A DNA stretch of 64,000 nt from Lentzea sp. NBRC 102530 (GCF_030269365.1 NZ_BSTF01000010.1:124001-188000); one strand, 5' to 3'; counted from the stretch's first letter, positions 34,916 through 44,204 are shown. The notes: generated from the letters alone by a model not told the origin. A program made the numbers and translations.

Positions 34916-35418
34916 TCAGCGCTGAAGCACGAGCGGCGAGTTCTGCGGGACGATCGTCCAGCGCTGGTTCGCCGCACCGTTGTACGGCCAGTTGAGCGCA
35001 CGCGTGTCGGTGCCCGAGGCGTCGAGCACGTGGTTGTTGAGGTACGACACCCAGAAGTCACCGTCCAGCGCCCACGCCTGGTTGTTGCCCAGGTGGCAAG
35101 GGTGCCGGAACAGATCGGGACCGACGTTGTCGAAGACGTCGACGCAATAGGTGTTCGCCGTCTCCGGCTTGATCTCCCACCGGTTGCGCACCGGGTCCTT
35201 GGTGAACCGGAACATCTGGCTGTTCCCGAAATGGCAGGAGGAATGAATCATCCGGGTACCGAGACGCCGTTGACCGTTTCGACGTCCAGGCACCTGCCGT
35301 TGTTGTTCCTCATGTACCCGACGACGTCGACCAAGGGCACCTCCGCCTGTGCAGGTGCCGCCACGAGCACCGACAACACTGCCACGATTGACGCCACAAC
35401 CTTGCTTTTCACTGCCAT
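34916..35418 (-). pseudogene. Ricin-type beta-trefoil lectin, frameshifted
   Basis: A signal peptide (KSKVVASIVAVLSVLVAAPAQA) and the first lectin strand (MRNNNGRCLDVETVNGV) read in one frame and stop at a TGA near 35249. The rest of the trefoil (IHSSCHFGNSQMFRF, then WALDGDFW and NQRWTI) continues in the -1 frame to 34916. One missing base in the G/C run at 35254-35256 restores a continuous ~168-residue secreted lectin. The start is GTG 35412 or ATG 35418; a purine-rich GGGGG precedes. If the base is missing only in the read, the gene is intact and binds sugars outside the cell. Confidence 0.8.
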
Positions 35419-35533
35419 CCCCCTTTTCACGGACAGGTTTCTTCACCTCCGGAGGACAGCCTGAAAACGACGATTCACCAGCCCCAGCAGGCACCGCCTG
35501 CCCTGGACGGTAACGCGGTCCCGGACAGCACAA

Positions 35534-35559
35534 GGGCCCGGTTGAACACAACCGGGCCC
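35534..35559 (-). terminator. Terminator of the YCF48-like gene
   Basis: GGGCCCGGTTG pairs with CAACCGGGCCC (11 bp, loop AACA), 24 bases past the stop at 35584. Confidence 0.8.
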
Positions 35560-35583
35560 AATGCGAATCCACGCGGGACGGAC

Positions 35584-36585
35584 TCAGCGGTGAATGCCGA
35601 CCCGCCCCTTCTCTCCCGCCGCCCAGCAGGTGAACCCGGCGCAGTCGACGGTGTCGAAGCTCCCGGTGTCCGCGACCTTCCAGCTCCTGCCGTCCTGCGA
35701 GACGTCCGTCCCCGACGGCCCGACCGCGACGAGTCCGTTGCCGCGGTAGGCGATCCCGGACCGGTACCCGACCGGCGCCTGCTCCCCGGCCGTCCACCCA
35801 CGCCCGTCGTTGGTGGCGAACGCCGGCGTCGGATCCGTCGGCTTCAGGTAGTCCCCACCGATCGCGACCCCGCGCCACGGCGTCTTGAACGCCACCGCGA
35901 ACACCCCGGCCGCCTCCCCGGACGGCAACGGCACGTCACTGGCCCGCCACGACCGCCCACCGTCGCGCGACTCCAACACCCGTGCCTTCGCCCCGCCGCC
36001 GGTGGCGATCCACGCGTGGTTGCCGCTGGTGGTCACGCACTGCCCGGACGCCGCGAACGCGAACTCGCCCGCCTGCGCGTCCGGCATGCCCTTGGGGTCG
36101 TTCACGTGCCACGACCGCCCACCGTCCCAAGTCCTCAACACCCGGAACTTGCCGTCGACGGGATCGCTCAACGCCAGCCCGCGGAACCGGTCGAAGAACG
36201 CCACGCAGTCGTAGAACGCCTTCGGGTCCGTGTTCCGGAACTCCTCCTGCCACGACTTGCCGCCATCGGCCGTGCGGTAGATGCGCGACGACTCCCCTTC
36301 ACCGATCGACAACGCCACCGCGTTGCGCGCGTCGAAGGCCTCGATGTCGCGGAACTCCAGCGCCTCCGTGCCGGGAGGGCCGACGGACTCCCACGTCCTG
36401 CCGCCGTTGATGGTGCGCAGGACGGTGCCCTTGGACCCGCTGGTCCACGCGACCTGGCCGCTGACGGCGGACAGACCTCTCAGTCGCGCGTCCGTTCCGG
36501 TCGGCTTGAGCTCCCAGTAGGGGTCGGCGTGCGCGACCCCCGGCAGCAACAGGAAGGCGGCGAGCGCCGCCGCGATGATCCTCAT
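35584..36585 (-). CDS. Secreted YCF48/BNR-like beta-propeller protein
   Basis: 333 residues with a Sec signal (MRIIAAALAAFLLLPGVAHA). The mature part carries repeated Asp-box-like turns: RTINGGRTWESV, RTADGGKSWQEE, RTWDGGRSWHVN and ESRDGGRSWRAS, typical of YCF48/BNR sialidase-type propellers. Catalytic sialidase residues are not evident, so I infer a binding or assembly role at the cell surface. It sits between pafA and the broken lectin; both flanks have terminators, so it is its own unit. Confidence 0.8.
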   Translation of the reverse strand: MRIIAAALAAFLLLPGVAHADPYWELKPTGTDARLRGLSAVSGQVAWTSGSKGTVLRTINGGRTWESVGPPGTEALEFRDIEAFDARNAVALSIGEGESSRIYRTADGGKSWQEEFRNTDPKAFYDCVAFFDRFRGLALSDPVDGKFRVLRTWDGGRSWHVNDPKGMPDAQAGEFAFAASGQCVTTSGNHAWIATGGGAKARVLESRDGGRSWRASDVPLPSGEAAGVFAVAFKTPWRGVAIGGDYLKPTDPTPAFATNDGRGWTAGEQAPVGYRSGIAYRGNGLVAVGPSGTDVSQDGRSWKVADTGSFDTVDCAGFTCWAAGEKGRVGIHR

Positions 36586-36649
36586 GCGGTCACTCTCGTC
36601 CAGCCGGTGATCGCTTCCTACCCCCGATCGGCCCGTGCCCGGACATGAC

Positions 36650-36683
36650 CGAGCGGGCGGAACCCGGAGGTCCCGCCCGCTCG
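36650..36683 (-). terminator. Terminator of pafA
   Basis: CGAGCGGGCGG pairs with CCGCCCGCTCG (11 bp) around a 12-base loop, 12 bases past the pafA stop. Confidence 0.8.
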
Positions 36684-36694
36684 AAGGTCAGCCG

Positions 36695-38053
36695 CTACAG
36701 CGACGAGATGAGGCGCTCGACGCGCTCGTCCACCGCACGGAACGGGTCCTTGCACAGCACGGTCCGCTGCGCCTGGTCGTTCAGCTTCAGGTGCACCCAG
36801 TCCACCGTGAAGTCCCGCCCGGCCGCCTGCGCCGCGGCGATGAAGTCGCCACGCAGCTTCGCCCGCGTGGTCTGCGGCGGCGTGTCCTTCGCGGCCTCGA
36901 TCTCGCCGTCGTCGGTCACCCGCTCGACCTGCCCCTTGCGCTGCAGCAGGTCGAACACGCCACGTCCACGCCGGATGTCGTGGTAGGCGAGGTCGAGCTG
37001 GGCGATGCGCGGGTTGGACAGATCCATGTTGTGCTTGGCCATGTACCTGTTCATCAGGCGGTTCTTGATGGCCCAGTCGATCTCGCGGTCGATCTTCGAC
37101 AGGTCCTGCGACTCGACGGCGTCGAGGGTGCGGCCCCACAGTTCGAGGACGCGCTGCGCCATCGGGTCGGGCGAGCGCTTGGCGACGTGCTCGACGGCCT
37201 TCTCGTAGTACTCGCGCTGGATGTCCAGCGCCGAGGCTTCCTTGCCGCCGGCCAGGCGCACGGTCCTGCGGCCGGTGAGGTCGTGCGAGATCTCGCGGAT
37301 CGCGCGGATCGGGTTGTCCAGGGAGAAGTCGCGGAACTGGACGCCCTGCTCGATCATCTCGAGCACGAGGTTGGCGCTGCCGACCTTCAGCAGGGTCGTG
37401 ACCTCGGACATGTTCGAGTCGCCGACGATGACGTGCAGGCGCCGGTAGCGCTCGGCGTCGGCGTGCGGCTCGTCGCGGGTGTTGATGATCGGGCGGGACC
37501 TGGTGGTCGCCGAGGAGACGCCCTCCCAGATGTGCTCGGCGCGCTGCGAGAGGCAGTAGACGGCGCCGCGCGGGGTCTGCAGGACCTTGCCCGCGCCGCA
37601 GATCAGCTGGCGGGTCACGAGGAACGGCAGCAGCACGTCGGCGATGCGGGAGAACTCGCCGGCCCGTGCGACCAGGTAGTTCTCGTGGCAGCCGTACGAG
37701 TTGCCCGCGGAGTCGGTGTTGTTCTTGAACAGGAAGATGTCGCCGCCGATGCCCTCGTCGGCGAGCCTGCGCTCGGCGTCGACGAGCAGGTCCTCGAGGA
37801 TCCGCTCACCCGCCTTGTCGTGCGTGACGAGCTGGGCCAGGTCGTCGCACTCGGCCGTGGCGTACTCCGGGTGGGAGCCGACGTCGAGGTAGAGCCGGGA
37901 ACCGTTGCGCAGGAAGACGTTCGAGGAACGACCCCAGGAGACGACCCGGCGGAACAAGTACCGCGCGACCTCGTCCGGGGAGAGACGACGCTGCCCGTGG
38001 AAGGTGCACGTCACCCCGAACTCTGTCTCAATGCCGAAGATCCGCCGCTGCAT
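36695..38053 (-). CDS. pafA: Pup-protein ligase PafA
   Basis: 452 residues, the usual PafA length. The N-terminal GIETEFGV is the glutamine-synthetase-like nucleotide/metal signature; it lacks the ~35-45-residue loop that marks Dop. Other conserved blocks: FLFKNNTDSAGNSYGCHENYL, RDEPHADAERYRRLHVIVGD and SEVTTLLKVGSANLVLEMIE. It uses ATP to join the C-terminal Glu of deamidated Pup to substrate lysines. It is 10 kb from prcA, with a glycerol locus between, and is transcribed away from the PAP2-lipid kinase gene. Confidence 0.97.
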   Translation of the reverse strand: MQRRIFGIETEFGVTCTFHGQRRLSPDEVARYLFRRVVSWGRSSNVFLRNGSRLYLDVGSHPEYATAECDDLAQLVTHDKAGERILEDLLVDAERRLADEGIGGDIFLFKNNTDSAGNSYGCHENYLVARAGEFSRIADVLLPFLVTRQLICGAGKVLQTPRGAVYCLSQRAEHIWEGVSSATTRSRPIINTRDEPHADAERYRRLHVIVGDSNMSEVTTLLKVGSANLVLEMIEQGVQFRDFSLDNPIRAIREISHDLTGRRTVRLAGGKEASALDIQREYYEKAVEHVAKRSPDPMAQRVLELWGRTLDAVESQDLSKIDREIDWAIKNRLMNRYMAKHNMDLSNPRIAQLDLAYHDIRRGRGVFDLLQRKGQVERVTDDGEIEAAKDTPPQTTRAKLRGDFIAAAQAAGRDFTVDWVHLKLNDQAQRTVLCKDPFRAVDERVERLISSL

Positions 38054-38133
38054 CCCTCAACAGTAGGCGACGTGGAGGTGCAGCAGGGTGATCCGTTCGG
38101 GCGGCACGCCGGTTGCGGTTTAGTGTCAGAGGG

Positions 38134-39534
38134 GTGTGGAAACGGGTCAGCGCTCTCGACAAGAAGCTCATGAGCTCCTCGGCTGCTCTGCGTCCGAGCA
38201 GGCTCGACCGGGGTTTGAAGAGGCTTTCGAAAGCCGCCAACCACAGTCTGCTGTGGTTCGTGATCGCGGCAATTCTGGCGGCCAGGAAAGGCCCGTTCCG
38301 GCGGGGTGCGCTGCGGGGTGTCGCGGCCATCGCCGGGGCCTCTGCCAGCGCGAACCTGGTCGGGAAGTCACTTTTCCCGCGCCGCCGGCCCGCCGCCGAT
38401 CTGCTCGCGATGCCGCGCAGGCTGTCGAAGCGGCCGACGTCCTCGTCATTCCCGTCCGGTCACTCCGCGTCAGCGGCCGCTTTCGCCACGGCGGTGGCGC
38501 TGGAATCACCCAAAGCAGGCGTCGTGGTGGCCCCGATCGCGGCGGCCGTGGCTTATTCACGCGTGCACACGGGCGTTCATTGGCCGACCGATGTCGCGGC
38601 CGGTGCGGCCGTGGGTGTCGGCGCGGCGTTCCTGACGCGACGGTGGTGGCCGCTCGGCCTGAACGAGCCCGCGTCGGCCTACGAGCACGCCGACCTGACG
38701 TCGCTGCAGGAGGGCGACGGGCTGGTCGTCGTCGTCAACCCGAACTCCGGCATCGGGCCGGACCCGACGCCGCAGATCACCGAGGAGTGGCCGAAGGCGC
38801 AGATCGTGTCGGTCGCGGACCTCGACGACCTGCCGGACGCGAAGGCGCTCGGCGTCGCCGGTGGGGACGGCACGGTGGCCGCCGTGGCCGCGGTGGCCGC
38901 CGAACGCGACCTGCCGATGGTCCTCATCCCCTCCGGCACGCTCAACCACTTCGCCCGCGACGTCGGCATCACCGGCCTGCACGACACGGCGCAGGCGGTC
39001 GCGGACGGCGTGGGCGTGCGCGTCGACCTGGCGCAGGTCAACGACCAGTGGTTCGTCAACACGGCCTCGCTCGGCGGCTACCCCGACATGGTGCGCATCC
39101 GCGAGAAGCTCGAGAAGCGCTGGGGCAAGTGGCCGGCGGCGGCGATCGCGATGTTCCGCGTCCTGCAACGGGCCAAGCCGCTGAAGATGACCATCGACGG
39201 CGACAAGCACCTGGTCTGGATGCTCTTCGTCGGCAACGGGCCGTACCGGCCGAAGGGCTTCGCGCCGACCATGCGCCCGCGGCTGGACGACGGGCTGCTC
39301 GACGTGCGGTACGTCCGGGCGGACCGCCGGTACTCGCGGACCCGCTTCTTCATCGGCGCCCTGCTCGGCGCCCTGGAGCACTCGCGCATGTACACGCACC
39401 TCGAACTGGCCTCGCTCAACGTCGAGGTGCACGGGCCGCCCATCTCGATCGCGACGGACGGCGAGGTGCGCGAGCGGGCCAACCACTTCAAGTTCCGCTC
39501 CCGTGCCGCCGCCCTGGGCATCTACCGGCCGTAA
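38134..39534 (+). CDS. PAP2 phosphatase-diacylglycerol kinase fusion
   Basis: 466 residues from GTG 38134. N-terminal half: PAP2 acid phosphatase with KSLFPRRRP, PSGHSAS and SRVHTGVHWPTD (the three signature motifs, including the nucleophile His region) plus membrane helices. C-terminal half: lipid kinase with VVVNPNSGIG and GGDGTVAAVAA. The two opposite activities (dephosphorylating and phosphorylating a lipid) in one chain occur in actinobacteria; mycobacterial and streptomycete homologues are known but function is unclear. It is divergent from pafA. Confidence 0.85.
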   Translation: MWKRVSALDKKLMSSSAALRPSRLDRGLKRLSKAANHSLLWFVIAAILAARKGPFRRGALRGVAAIAGASASANLVGKSLFPRRRPAADLLAMPRRLSKRPTSSSFPSGHSASAAAFATAVALESPKAGVVVAPIAAAVAYSRVHTGVHWPTDVAAGAAVGVGAAFLTRRWWPLGLNEPASAYEHADLTSLQEGDGLVVVVNPNSGIGPDPTPQITEEWPKAQIVSVADLDDLPDAKALGVAGGDGTVAAVAAVAAERDLPMVLIPSGTLNHFARDVGITGLHDTAQAVADGVGVRVDLAQVNDQWFVNTASLGGYPDMVRIREKLEKRWGKWPAAAIAMFRVLQRAKPLKMTIDGDKHLVWMLFVGNGPYRPKGFAPTMRPRLDDGLLDVRYVRADRRYSRTRFFIGALLGALEHSRMYTHLELASLNVEVHGPPISIATDGEVRERANHFKFRSRAAALGIYRP

Positions 39535-39543
39535 CCAGCAGTT

Positions 39544-39560
39544 GTTCGACATTGTCGAAC
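39544..39560. promoter_or_regulatory. IclR/GylR operator 1 (upstream of iclR gene)
   Basis: GTTCGACATTGTCGAAC, a perfect 8+8 palindrome around a central T, 23 bp before the regulator start. The identical 17-mer occurs at 40354, so autoregulation plus control of glpK is likely. Confidence 0.85.
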
Positions 39561-39582
39561 GTGCGCAGCTAGAGTGGGGCGC

Positions 39583-40341
39583 GTGCCCGGACCCATTCAG
39601 TCCATCCAGCGAGCGGCGGAGGTCCTGAAGCTGCTCGCGCACGGCGGCGCGCACCAGCTGAGCGTCGGCGAGATCTCCCGAGCCCTCGACCTCGCGAAAC
39701 CGACGGTCCACGGCATCCTGCGCACGTTGCAGGAGGTCGGGTTCGTCGAGCAGGAGGTCGAGGGCGGCAAGTACCGCCTGGGCGCCGCGCTGTTCCAGAT
39801 CGGCACGAGCTACCTCGACGGCAACGAACTGCGCGCCAAGGCGTTGAACTGGTCGGACACGCTGGCGATGCGCGCGCGTGAGGCGGTGCGCATCGGCGTG
39901 CTGCACGGCAACCACGTGCTCGTGGTGCACCACGTGTTCCGGCCGGACAACAGCCGGCAGACCCTCGACTCCGGCGCGTTGCTGCCGTGGCACGCGACGG
40001 CCCTGGGCAAGGCCCTCGTCGCGTTCAGCGACGACTGGCCGAACAACGACCTCCAGCCGTTCACCCGGCACACGCTGAACGCAGACCGGCTCGCGTCCGC
40101 CCTGCACGAGGTCAAGGACCGCGACTGGGCCTACGACCTGCACGAACTGGTCGAGGGTGAGGCGTCGGTCGCCGCCCCCGTGCGCGACCGCCGGGGCGTG
40201 GTCGTCGGCGCGATCGGCATCTCCGGGCCCGTCGAGCGGCTGTGCGACTCCCCCGACCGGCCACCCCGCCTGGAGCTCGTCTCCTACGTACGTGAGGCAG
40301 CTCGCAGCGTTTCCAGGGAGCTCGGGGGCCTCTCCTGGTAG
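39583..40341 (+). CDS. IclR-family regulator of glycerol genes (GylR-like)
   Basis: 252 residues from GTG 39583 (a GTG at 39574 is also possible). HTH: QRAAEVLKLLAHGG, LSVGEISRALDLAKPTVHGIL. The C-terminal IclR effector domain includes LPWHATALGKALVA and AAPVRDRRGVVVGAIGISGP. It lies just upstream of glpK and has an identical operator before both, so it is the glycerol regulator, like streptomycete GylR, repressing in the absence of glycerol or glycerol-3-phosphate. glpF is not present between it and glpK. Confidence 0.9.
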   Translation: MPGPIQSIQRAAEVLKLLAHGGAHQLSVGEISRALDLAKPTVHGILRTLQEVGFVEQEVEGGKYRLGAALFQIGTSYLDGNELRAKALNWSDTLAMRAREAVRIGVLHGNHVLVVHHVFRPDNSRQTLDSGALLPWHATALGKALVAFSDDWPNNDLQPFTRHTLNADRLASALHEVKDRDWAYDLHELVEGEASVAAPVRDRRGVVVGAIGISGPVERLCDSPDRPPRLELVSYVREAARSVSRELGGLSW

Positions 40342-40353
40342 TAACCTGACACC

Positions 40354-40370
40354 GTTCGACATTGTCGAAC
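40354..40370. promoter_or_regulatory. IclR/GylR operator 2 (upstream of glpK)
   Basis: The same 17-bp palindrome as at 39544, extended by CC/GG to 21 bp (CC and GG outside both arms). It is 23 bases upstream of the glpK GTG, in the regulator-glpK gap, placed to block transcription. Confidence 0.88.
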
Positions 40371-40392
40371 GGCACAGAGAGGTGCTGACCAG

Positions 40393-41862
40393 GTGAGCTA
40401 CATCGCTGCGATCGACCAGGGCACGACGTCGTCCCGGTGCATCGTGTTCGACCAGTCAGGCGGGATCGTGTCGGTCGCCCAGCGCGAACACCGGCAGATC
40501 TTCCCGAAGCCGGGCTGGGTGGAGCACGACGCGACCGAGATCTGGACGAACGTCCAGGCCGTCGTGCGCGACGCCCTCTCTCACGCGTCGCTCACGTACG
40601 CCGACATCGCCGCGTTCGGCATCACCAACCAGCGCGAGACCACGGTCGTCTGGGACCGCGAGACCGGCGAACCCGTGCACAACGCGATCGTCTGGCAGGA
40701 CACCCGCACCGACGCGGTGATCAAGCGACTGGGCGAGCAGGACAGGTTCCGCGAGCGTTCCGGGCTCCCCCTGGCCACGTACTTCTCCGGCCCGAAGCTC
40801 CGCTGGCTGCTCGACCACGTCGACGGCCTGCGCGGCAGGGCCGACCGCGGCGAGGTCCTGTTCGGCACCATGGACACCTGGCTGATCTGGAACCTCACCG
40901 GCCGGCACGTCACCGATGTCACGAACGCCTCGCGCACCATGCTGATGAACCTGGAGACCCTCGACTGGGACCAGGAACTCCTCGACGCCATGGACGTGCC
41001 ACGCGCCGTGCTGCCCGAGATCCGTTCCTCCTCCGAGGTGTACGGCACCTACGAGGGCGTGCCCGTCGCGTCGGCGCTCGGCGACCAGCAGGCCGCGCTG
41101 TTCGGCCAGACCTGCTTCGCCCCCGGCGAGGGCAAGTGCACCTACGGCACGGGCGCGTTCCTGCTGATCAACACGGGTGACCAGCCGGTGCACAGCCAGA
41201 ACGGCCTGCTCACCACCGTCGGGTACAAGATCGGCGACGAACCGGCCGCGTACGCGCTGGAAGGCGCCGTCGCCGTCACCGGCGCGCTGGTGCAGTGGTT
41301 CCGCGACAAGGTCGGGCTGATCAGCTCGGCCGCCGAGATCGAGACGCTCGCCCGCACGGTCGACGACAACGGCGGCGCGTACTTCGTGCCCGCGTTCTCC
41401 GGTCTGTTCGCCCCGCATTGGCGCAGTGACGCCCGTGGGGTCATCGCGGGCCTGACGGGGTACATCTCGCGCGGGCACCTGGCACGGGCCGTGCTGGAGG
41501 CATCGGCGTGGCAGACGCGCGAGGTCGTGGACGCGATGAACGCCGACAGCGGTGTGGACCTCACGACGTTGCGCGTCGACGGCGGCATGACGGCGAACAA
41601 CCTGCTCATGCAGTTCCTGTCGGACGTGCTGGACGTGCCGGTGGTGCGCCCGATCGTGGCCGAGACGACGTGCCTCGGCGCGGCGTACGCGGCCGGCCTC
41701 GCGGTGGGCTACTGGAGCAGCACCGACGAGCTGAAGGCCAACTGGCACAAGGCGGCCGAGTGGGAGCCGTCGATGGAACCGGCTGCTCGAGCGAAGGGCT
41801 ACCGGAAGTGGAAGAAGGCGGTCGAGCGGACCGTCGGGTGGATGGACGAGGACGATGACTGA
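40393..41862 (+). CDS. glpK: Glycerol kinase
   Basis: 489 residues from GTG. FGGY-family motifs: AIDQGTTSSRCIVFDQ (phosphate 1), FGITNQRETTVVWD, PVHNAIVWQDTRT, and DGGMTANNLLMQF plus the C-terminal ATPase block. It phosphorylates glycerol to sn-glycerol-3-phosphate in the cytosol. It overlaps glpD by 8 bases, and an IclR operator precedes it. No glpF lies in this operon; glycerol entry must use another channel. Confidence 0.96.
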   Translation: MSYIAAIDQGTTSSRCIVFDQSGGIVSVAQREHRQIFPKPGWVEHDATEIWTNVQAVVRDALSHASLTYADIAAFGITNQRETTVVWDRETGEPVHNAIVWQDTRTDAVIKRLGEQDRFRERSGLPLATYFSGPKLRWLLDHVDGLRGRADRGEVLFGTMDTWLIWNLTGRHVTDVTNASRTMLMNLETLDWDQELLDAMDVPRAVLPEIRSSSEVYGTYEGVPVASALGDQQAALFGQTCFAPGEGKCTYGTGAFLLINTGDQPVHSQNGLLTTVGYKIGDEPAAYALEGAVAVTGALVQWFRDKVGLISSAAEIETLARTVDDNGGAYFVPAFSGLFAPHWRSDARGVIAGLTGYISRGHLARAVLEASAWQTREVVDAMNADSGVDLTTLRVDGGMTANNLLMQFLSDVLDVPVVRPIVAETTCLGAAYAAGLAVGYWSSTDELKANWHKAAEWEPSMEPAARAKGYRKWKKAVERTVGWMDEDDD

Positions 41863-43375
41863 CTCAGCACAGCGTTCCAGGGCTCGCGAAGAGCTCCAGC
41901 ACGGCAAGTTCGACGTCGTCGTGATCGGCGGCGGCATCCTGGGCATCGCCACGACCTGGGCCGCGGCCCGGTCCGGCCTGCGCGTCGCCCTGGTCGAGAG
42001 CGGCGACTTCGCGGGCGCCACGTCGTCCGCGTCGTCCAAGCTCGTGCACGGCGGCCTGCGCTACCTCGCGATGGGCCCGTCGGCGGTGCCGATGGTGCAC
42101 GAGAACCACAAGGAACGCCGTGCGCTGGGCGACCGGCTCGCGCCGCACCTGGTGCGCCCGCTGCCGTTCCTCGTCCCCGTCTACAAGGGCGGCCCGCACA
42201 GCCGGTTCGTGCTGGGAGCGGGCGTCACGTTGTACTCCGCGCTGTCGGGTTTCGGCGACGGCATGGGGAAGGTGCTGTCGGCGCGCAGGGCTGTGGAGTG
42301 GGTGCCTGACCTGCGCGCCGACGGTCTGCGCGGGGCCGCGATGTACTACGACCACCAGATGAACGACAGCCGCGTGGCGATCACCGCCGCGCGCGCCGCC
42401 GCCGAGGCCGGTGCCGTGCTGCTCAACCACATCTCGGTCGTGGGCCTGCGCAAGACCGGCGCGAAGGTCACGGGCGTGGACCTCCGCGACGGACTCGGCG
42501 AGTTCGGGGTGGACGCCCGCGTGGTCGTCAACGCCACCGGGCCGTGGCTGGACGTGCTGCGGCGCATGGAGGACCCGGCCGCCGACCCGTCGATCCGCCT
42601 GTCCAAGGGCTCGCACCTGGTGCTGCGCCAGAACTCCGAGTGGAAGGCCGCGCTGACGATCCCGGTCGACGACGTGCGCGTGTCGTTCGCGATCCCGTGG
42701 GAGGGCCACCTGCTGCTCGGCACCACCGACGAGGCGTACGAGGGCGACCCGGCGAAGGTGGCCTGCACCGACGCCGACGTCGACCAGATCCTCGGCGAGG
42801 CGGGCGTCGCGGTGACGGGCCTGGACCGCTCGCGCATCGCCTACACGTTCGCGGGCCTGCGCGTGCTGCCCGGCGGCCCCGGCGACACCTCGCACGCCAA
42901 GCGCGAGACCGTGATCACCGCGGGTTCCGGCGGCATGATCAGCGTGGCCGGCGGCAAGTGGACGACGTTCCGCAAGATCGGCGCCACCGTCCTGGCCCGC
43001 GTGAACTCCGAACTGGGCCGCACCTTCGAGGGCCCGCTGGACGGCGTCGCGCTGCCCGGCTCTGCCCTGCCCGACACCGTCGGCTCCGTGCTCGGGCACG
43101 CCTACGACGCGCTGCCCGACGACGTGGTCCGCCACCTCGCCACGCACTACGGCACGACGTCGCACGAGGTCGTCGCCCTGGGCCTGGAGAACCCGGCGCT
43201 GCTGGAGCGGGTGCACCCGGACGGCCCGGACATCTGGGCGCAGGTCGAGCACGCCCGCCGCACCGAGTGGGCGTCCGAAGTGGACGACGTGCTGCGCCGC
43301 CGCACGACCGTGATGGTGCGCGGCCTCGACTCCCCCGAGGTGCGCAGCAGGGTGTCGGAGCTGCTCGCCTCCTAG
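41855..43375 (+). CDS. glpD: Glycerol-3-phosphate dehydrogenase, FAD-dependent
   Basis: 506 residues. N-terminal FAD site VVVIGGGILGIATTWAAARSG, then SASSKLVHGGLRYL, and GGKWTTFRKIGATV toward the C-terminus. It oxidises glycerol-3-phosphate to dihydroxyacetone phosphate, giving electrons to quinone at the membrane. Its start overlaps glpK by 8 bases and its stop overlaps the convergent phosphotransferase stop by 4. Confidence 0.95.
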   Translation: MTDSAQRSRAREELQHGKFDVVVIGGGILGIATTWAAARSGLRVALVESGDFAGATSSASSKLVHGGLRYLAMGPSAVPMVHENHKERRALGDRLAPHLVRPLPFLVPVYKGGPHSRFVLGAGVTLYSALSGFGDGMGKVLSARRAVEWVPDLRADGLRGAAMYYDHQMNDSRVAITAARAAAEAGAVLLNHISVVGLRKTGAKVTGVDLRDGLGEFGVDARVVVNATGPWLDVLRRMEDPAADPSIRLSKGSHLVLRQNSEWKAALTIPVDDVRVSFAIPWEGHLLLGTTDEAYEGDPAKVACTDADVDQILGEAGVAVTGLDRSRIAYTFAGLRVLPGGPGDTSHAKRETVITAGSGGMISVAGGKWTTFRKIGATVLARVNSELGRTFEGPLDGVALPGSALPDTVGSVLGHAYDALPDDVVRHLATHYGTTSHEVVALGLENPALLERVHPDGPDIWAQVEHARRTEWASEVDDVLRRRTTVMVRGLDSPEVRSRVSELLAS

Positions 43376-44199
43376 AGGGCCAGGGCGCGTTCCACGAGGT
43401 ACTCGGCCAGTTCGGGTGCCGAGTGGAACGCGCTGCGCACGGCGAGCATCCCGTCGCAGCCCAGCACGACCTCTTCTCGCGTCACGCGCCGGTTCTCGAG
43501 CCTCAGCCCGTCGAGGTAGGCGTCGATGACGACCTCGCGGATCCGCGGCAGCGCCGAGACCGGGGTCTGCCCGGTGTGGGTCAGCCCGACGAGCAACTGG
43601 CCGAGGTCCGCGCCGATCGGGCTCGGGGTCTGCCAGGCGACGTCGATCACCACGAACGTCTCGGGATCCTCCCGCGGTACCAACAGGTTCTGCGGGCAGG
43701 CGTCGTGGTGCCCGGTGGCCTGGGGCAGCGCCTCCAGCCGCTCGACGAGCTCGGGCACGCGGCGGGCGAGCGCCGTGCGGTGCGACCGCAGGAACGCGTC
43801 CCTGACCAGACCGCCCTCGTACAGCGCGCGCAACGACCGCCCCGGCGCGCCACCGAAGCGACGTCCCGCCCACCTCCCGAGCGCCAGTGCGGCCCGCCGG
43901 TACCGCGGCAGGTCCCACTCGGCGTCGGCGCAGCGCACGTCCTCGAGCCACAGCGCGATCCGGTCGCCGAGGTCGTCCGCCCGCAGCACGCGGGGCCGGC
44001 GCATCCCCGGTGGCAGCTCGAAGTCCGACAGCAGGAACTCGGCCTCGTCGCGCCAGGGGAACTCGCCGACGGCCTCCTTGAACTGCTCGGGGATGTACGG
44101 CCGGCGCAGGACCTTGACGAACGCCGTCTCCCCCGCCGACACCACGCGGTAGACCGCCGCCGTCGTCGGCGCGACCGGGTCGAAGGCCACCGGCACCAC
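43372..44199 (-). CDS. Aminoglycoside-phosphotransferase-family kinase
   Basis: 275 residues from GTG 44199; an ORF extends upstream into the MarR gene but this start lies just past its stop. The APH/kinase catalytic loop HHDACPQNLLV supplies Asp and Asn, followed by VVIDVAWQTPSPIG (metal-binding Asp). Such enzymes phosphorylate small molecules or aminoglycosides; no resistance marker context is visible, so function is open. It follows the MarR gene and is probably co-transcribed. Confidence 0.7.
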   Translation of the reverse strand: MVPVAFDPVAPTTAAVYRVVSAGETAFVKVLRRPYIPEQFKEAVGEFPWRDEAEFLLSDFELPPGMRRPRVLRADDLGDRIALWLEDVRCADAEWDLPRYRRAALALGRWAGRRFGGAPGRSLRALYEGGLVRDAFLRSHRTALARRVPELVERLEALPQATGHHDACPQNLLVPREDPETFVVIDVAWQTPSPIGADLGQLLVGLTHTGQTPVSALPRIREVVIDAYLDGLRLENRRVTREEVVLGCDGMLAVRSAFHSAPELAEYLVERALAL

Positions 44200-44204
44200 G
44201 CGGG

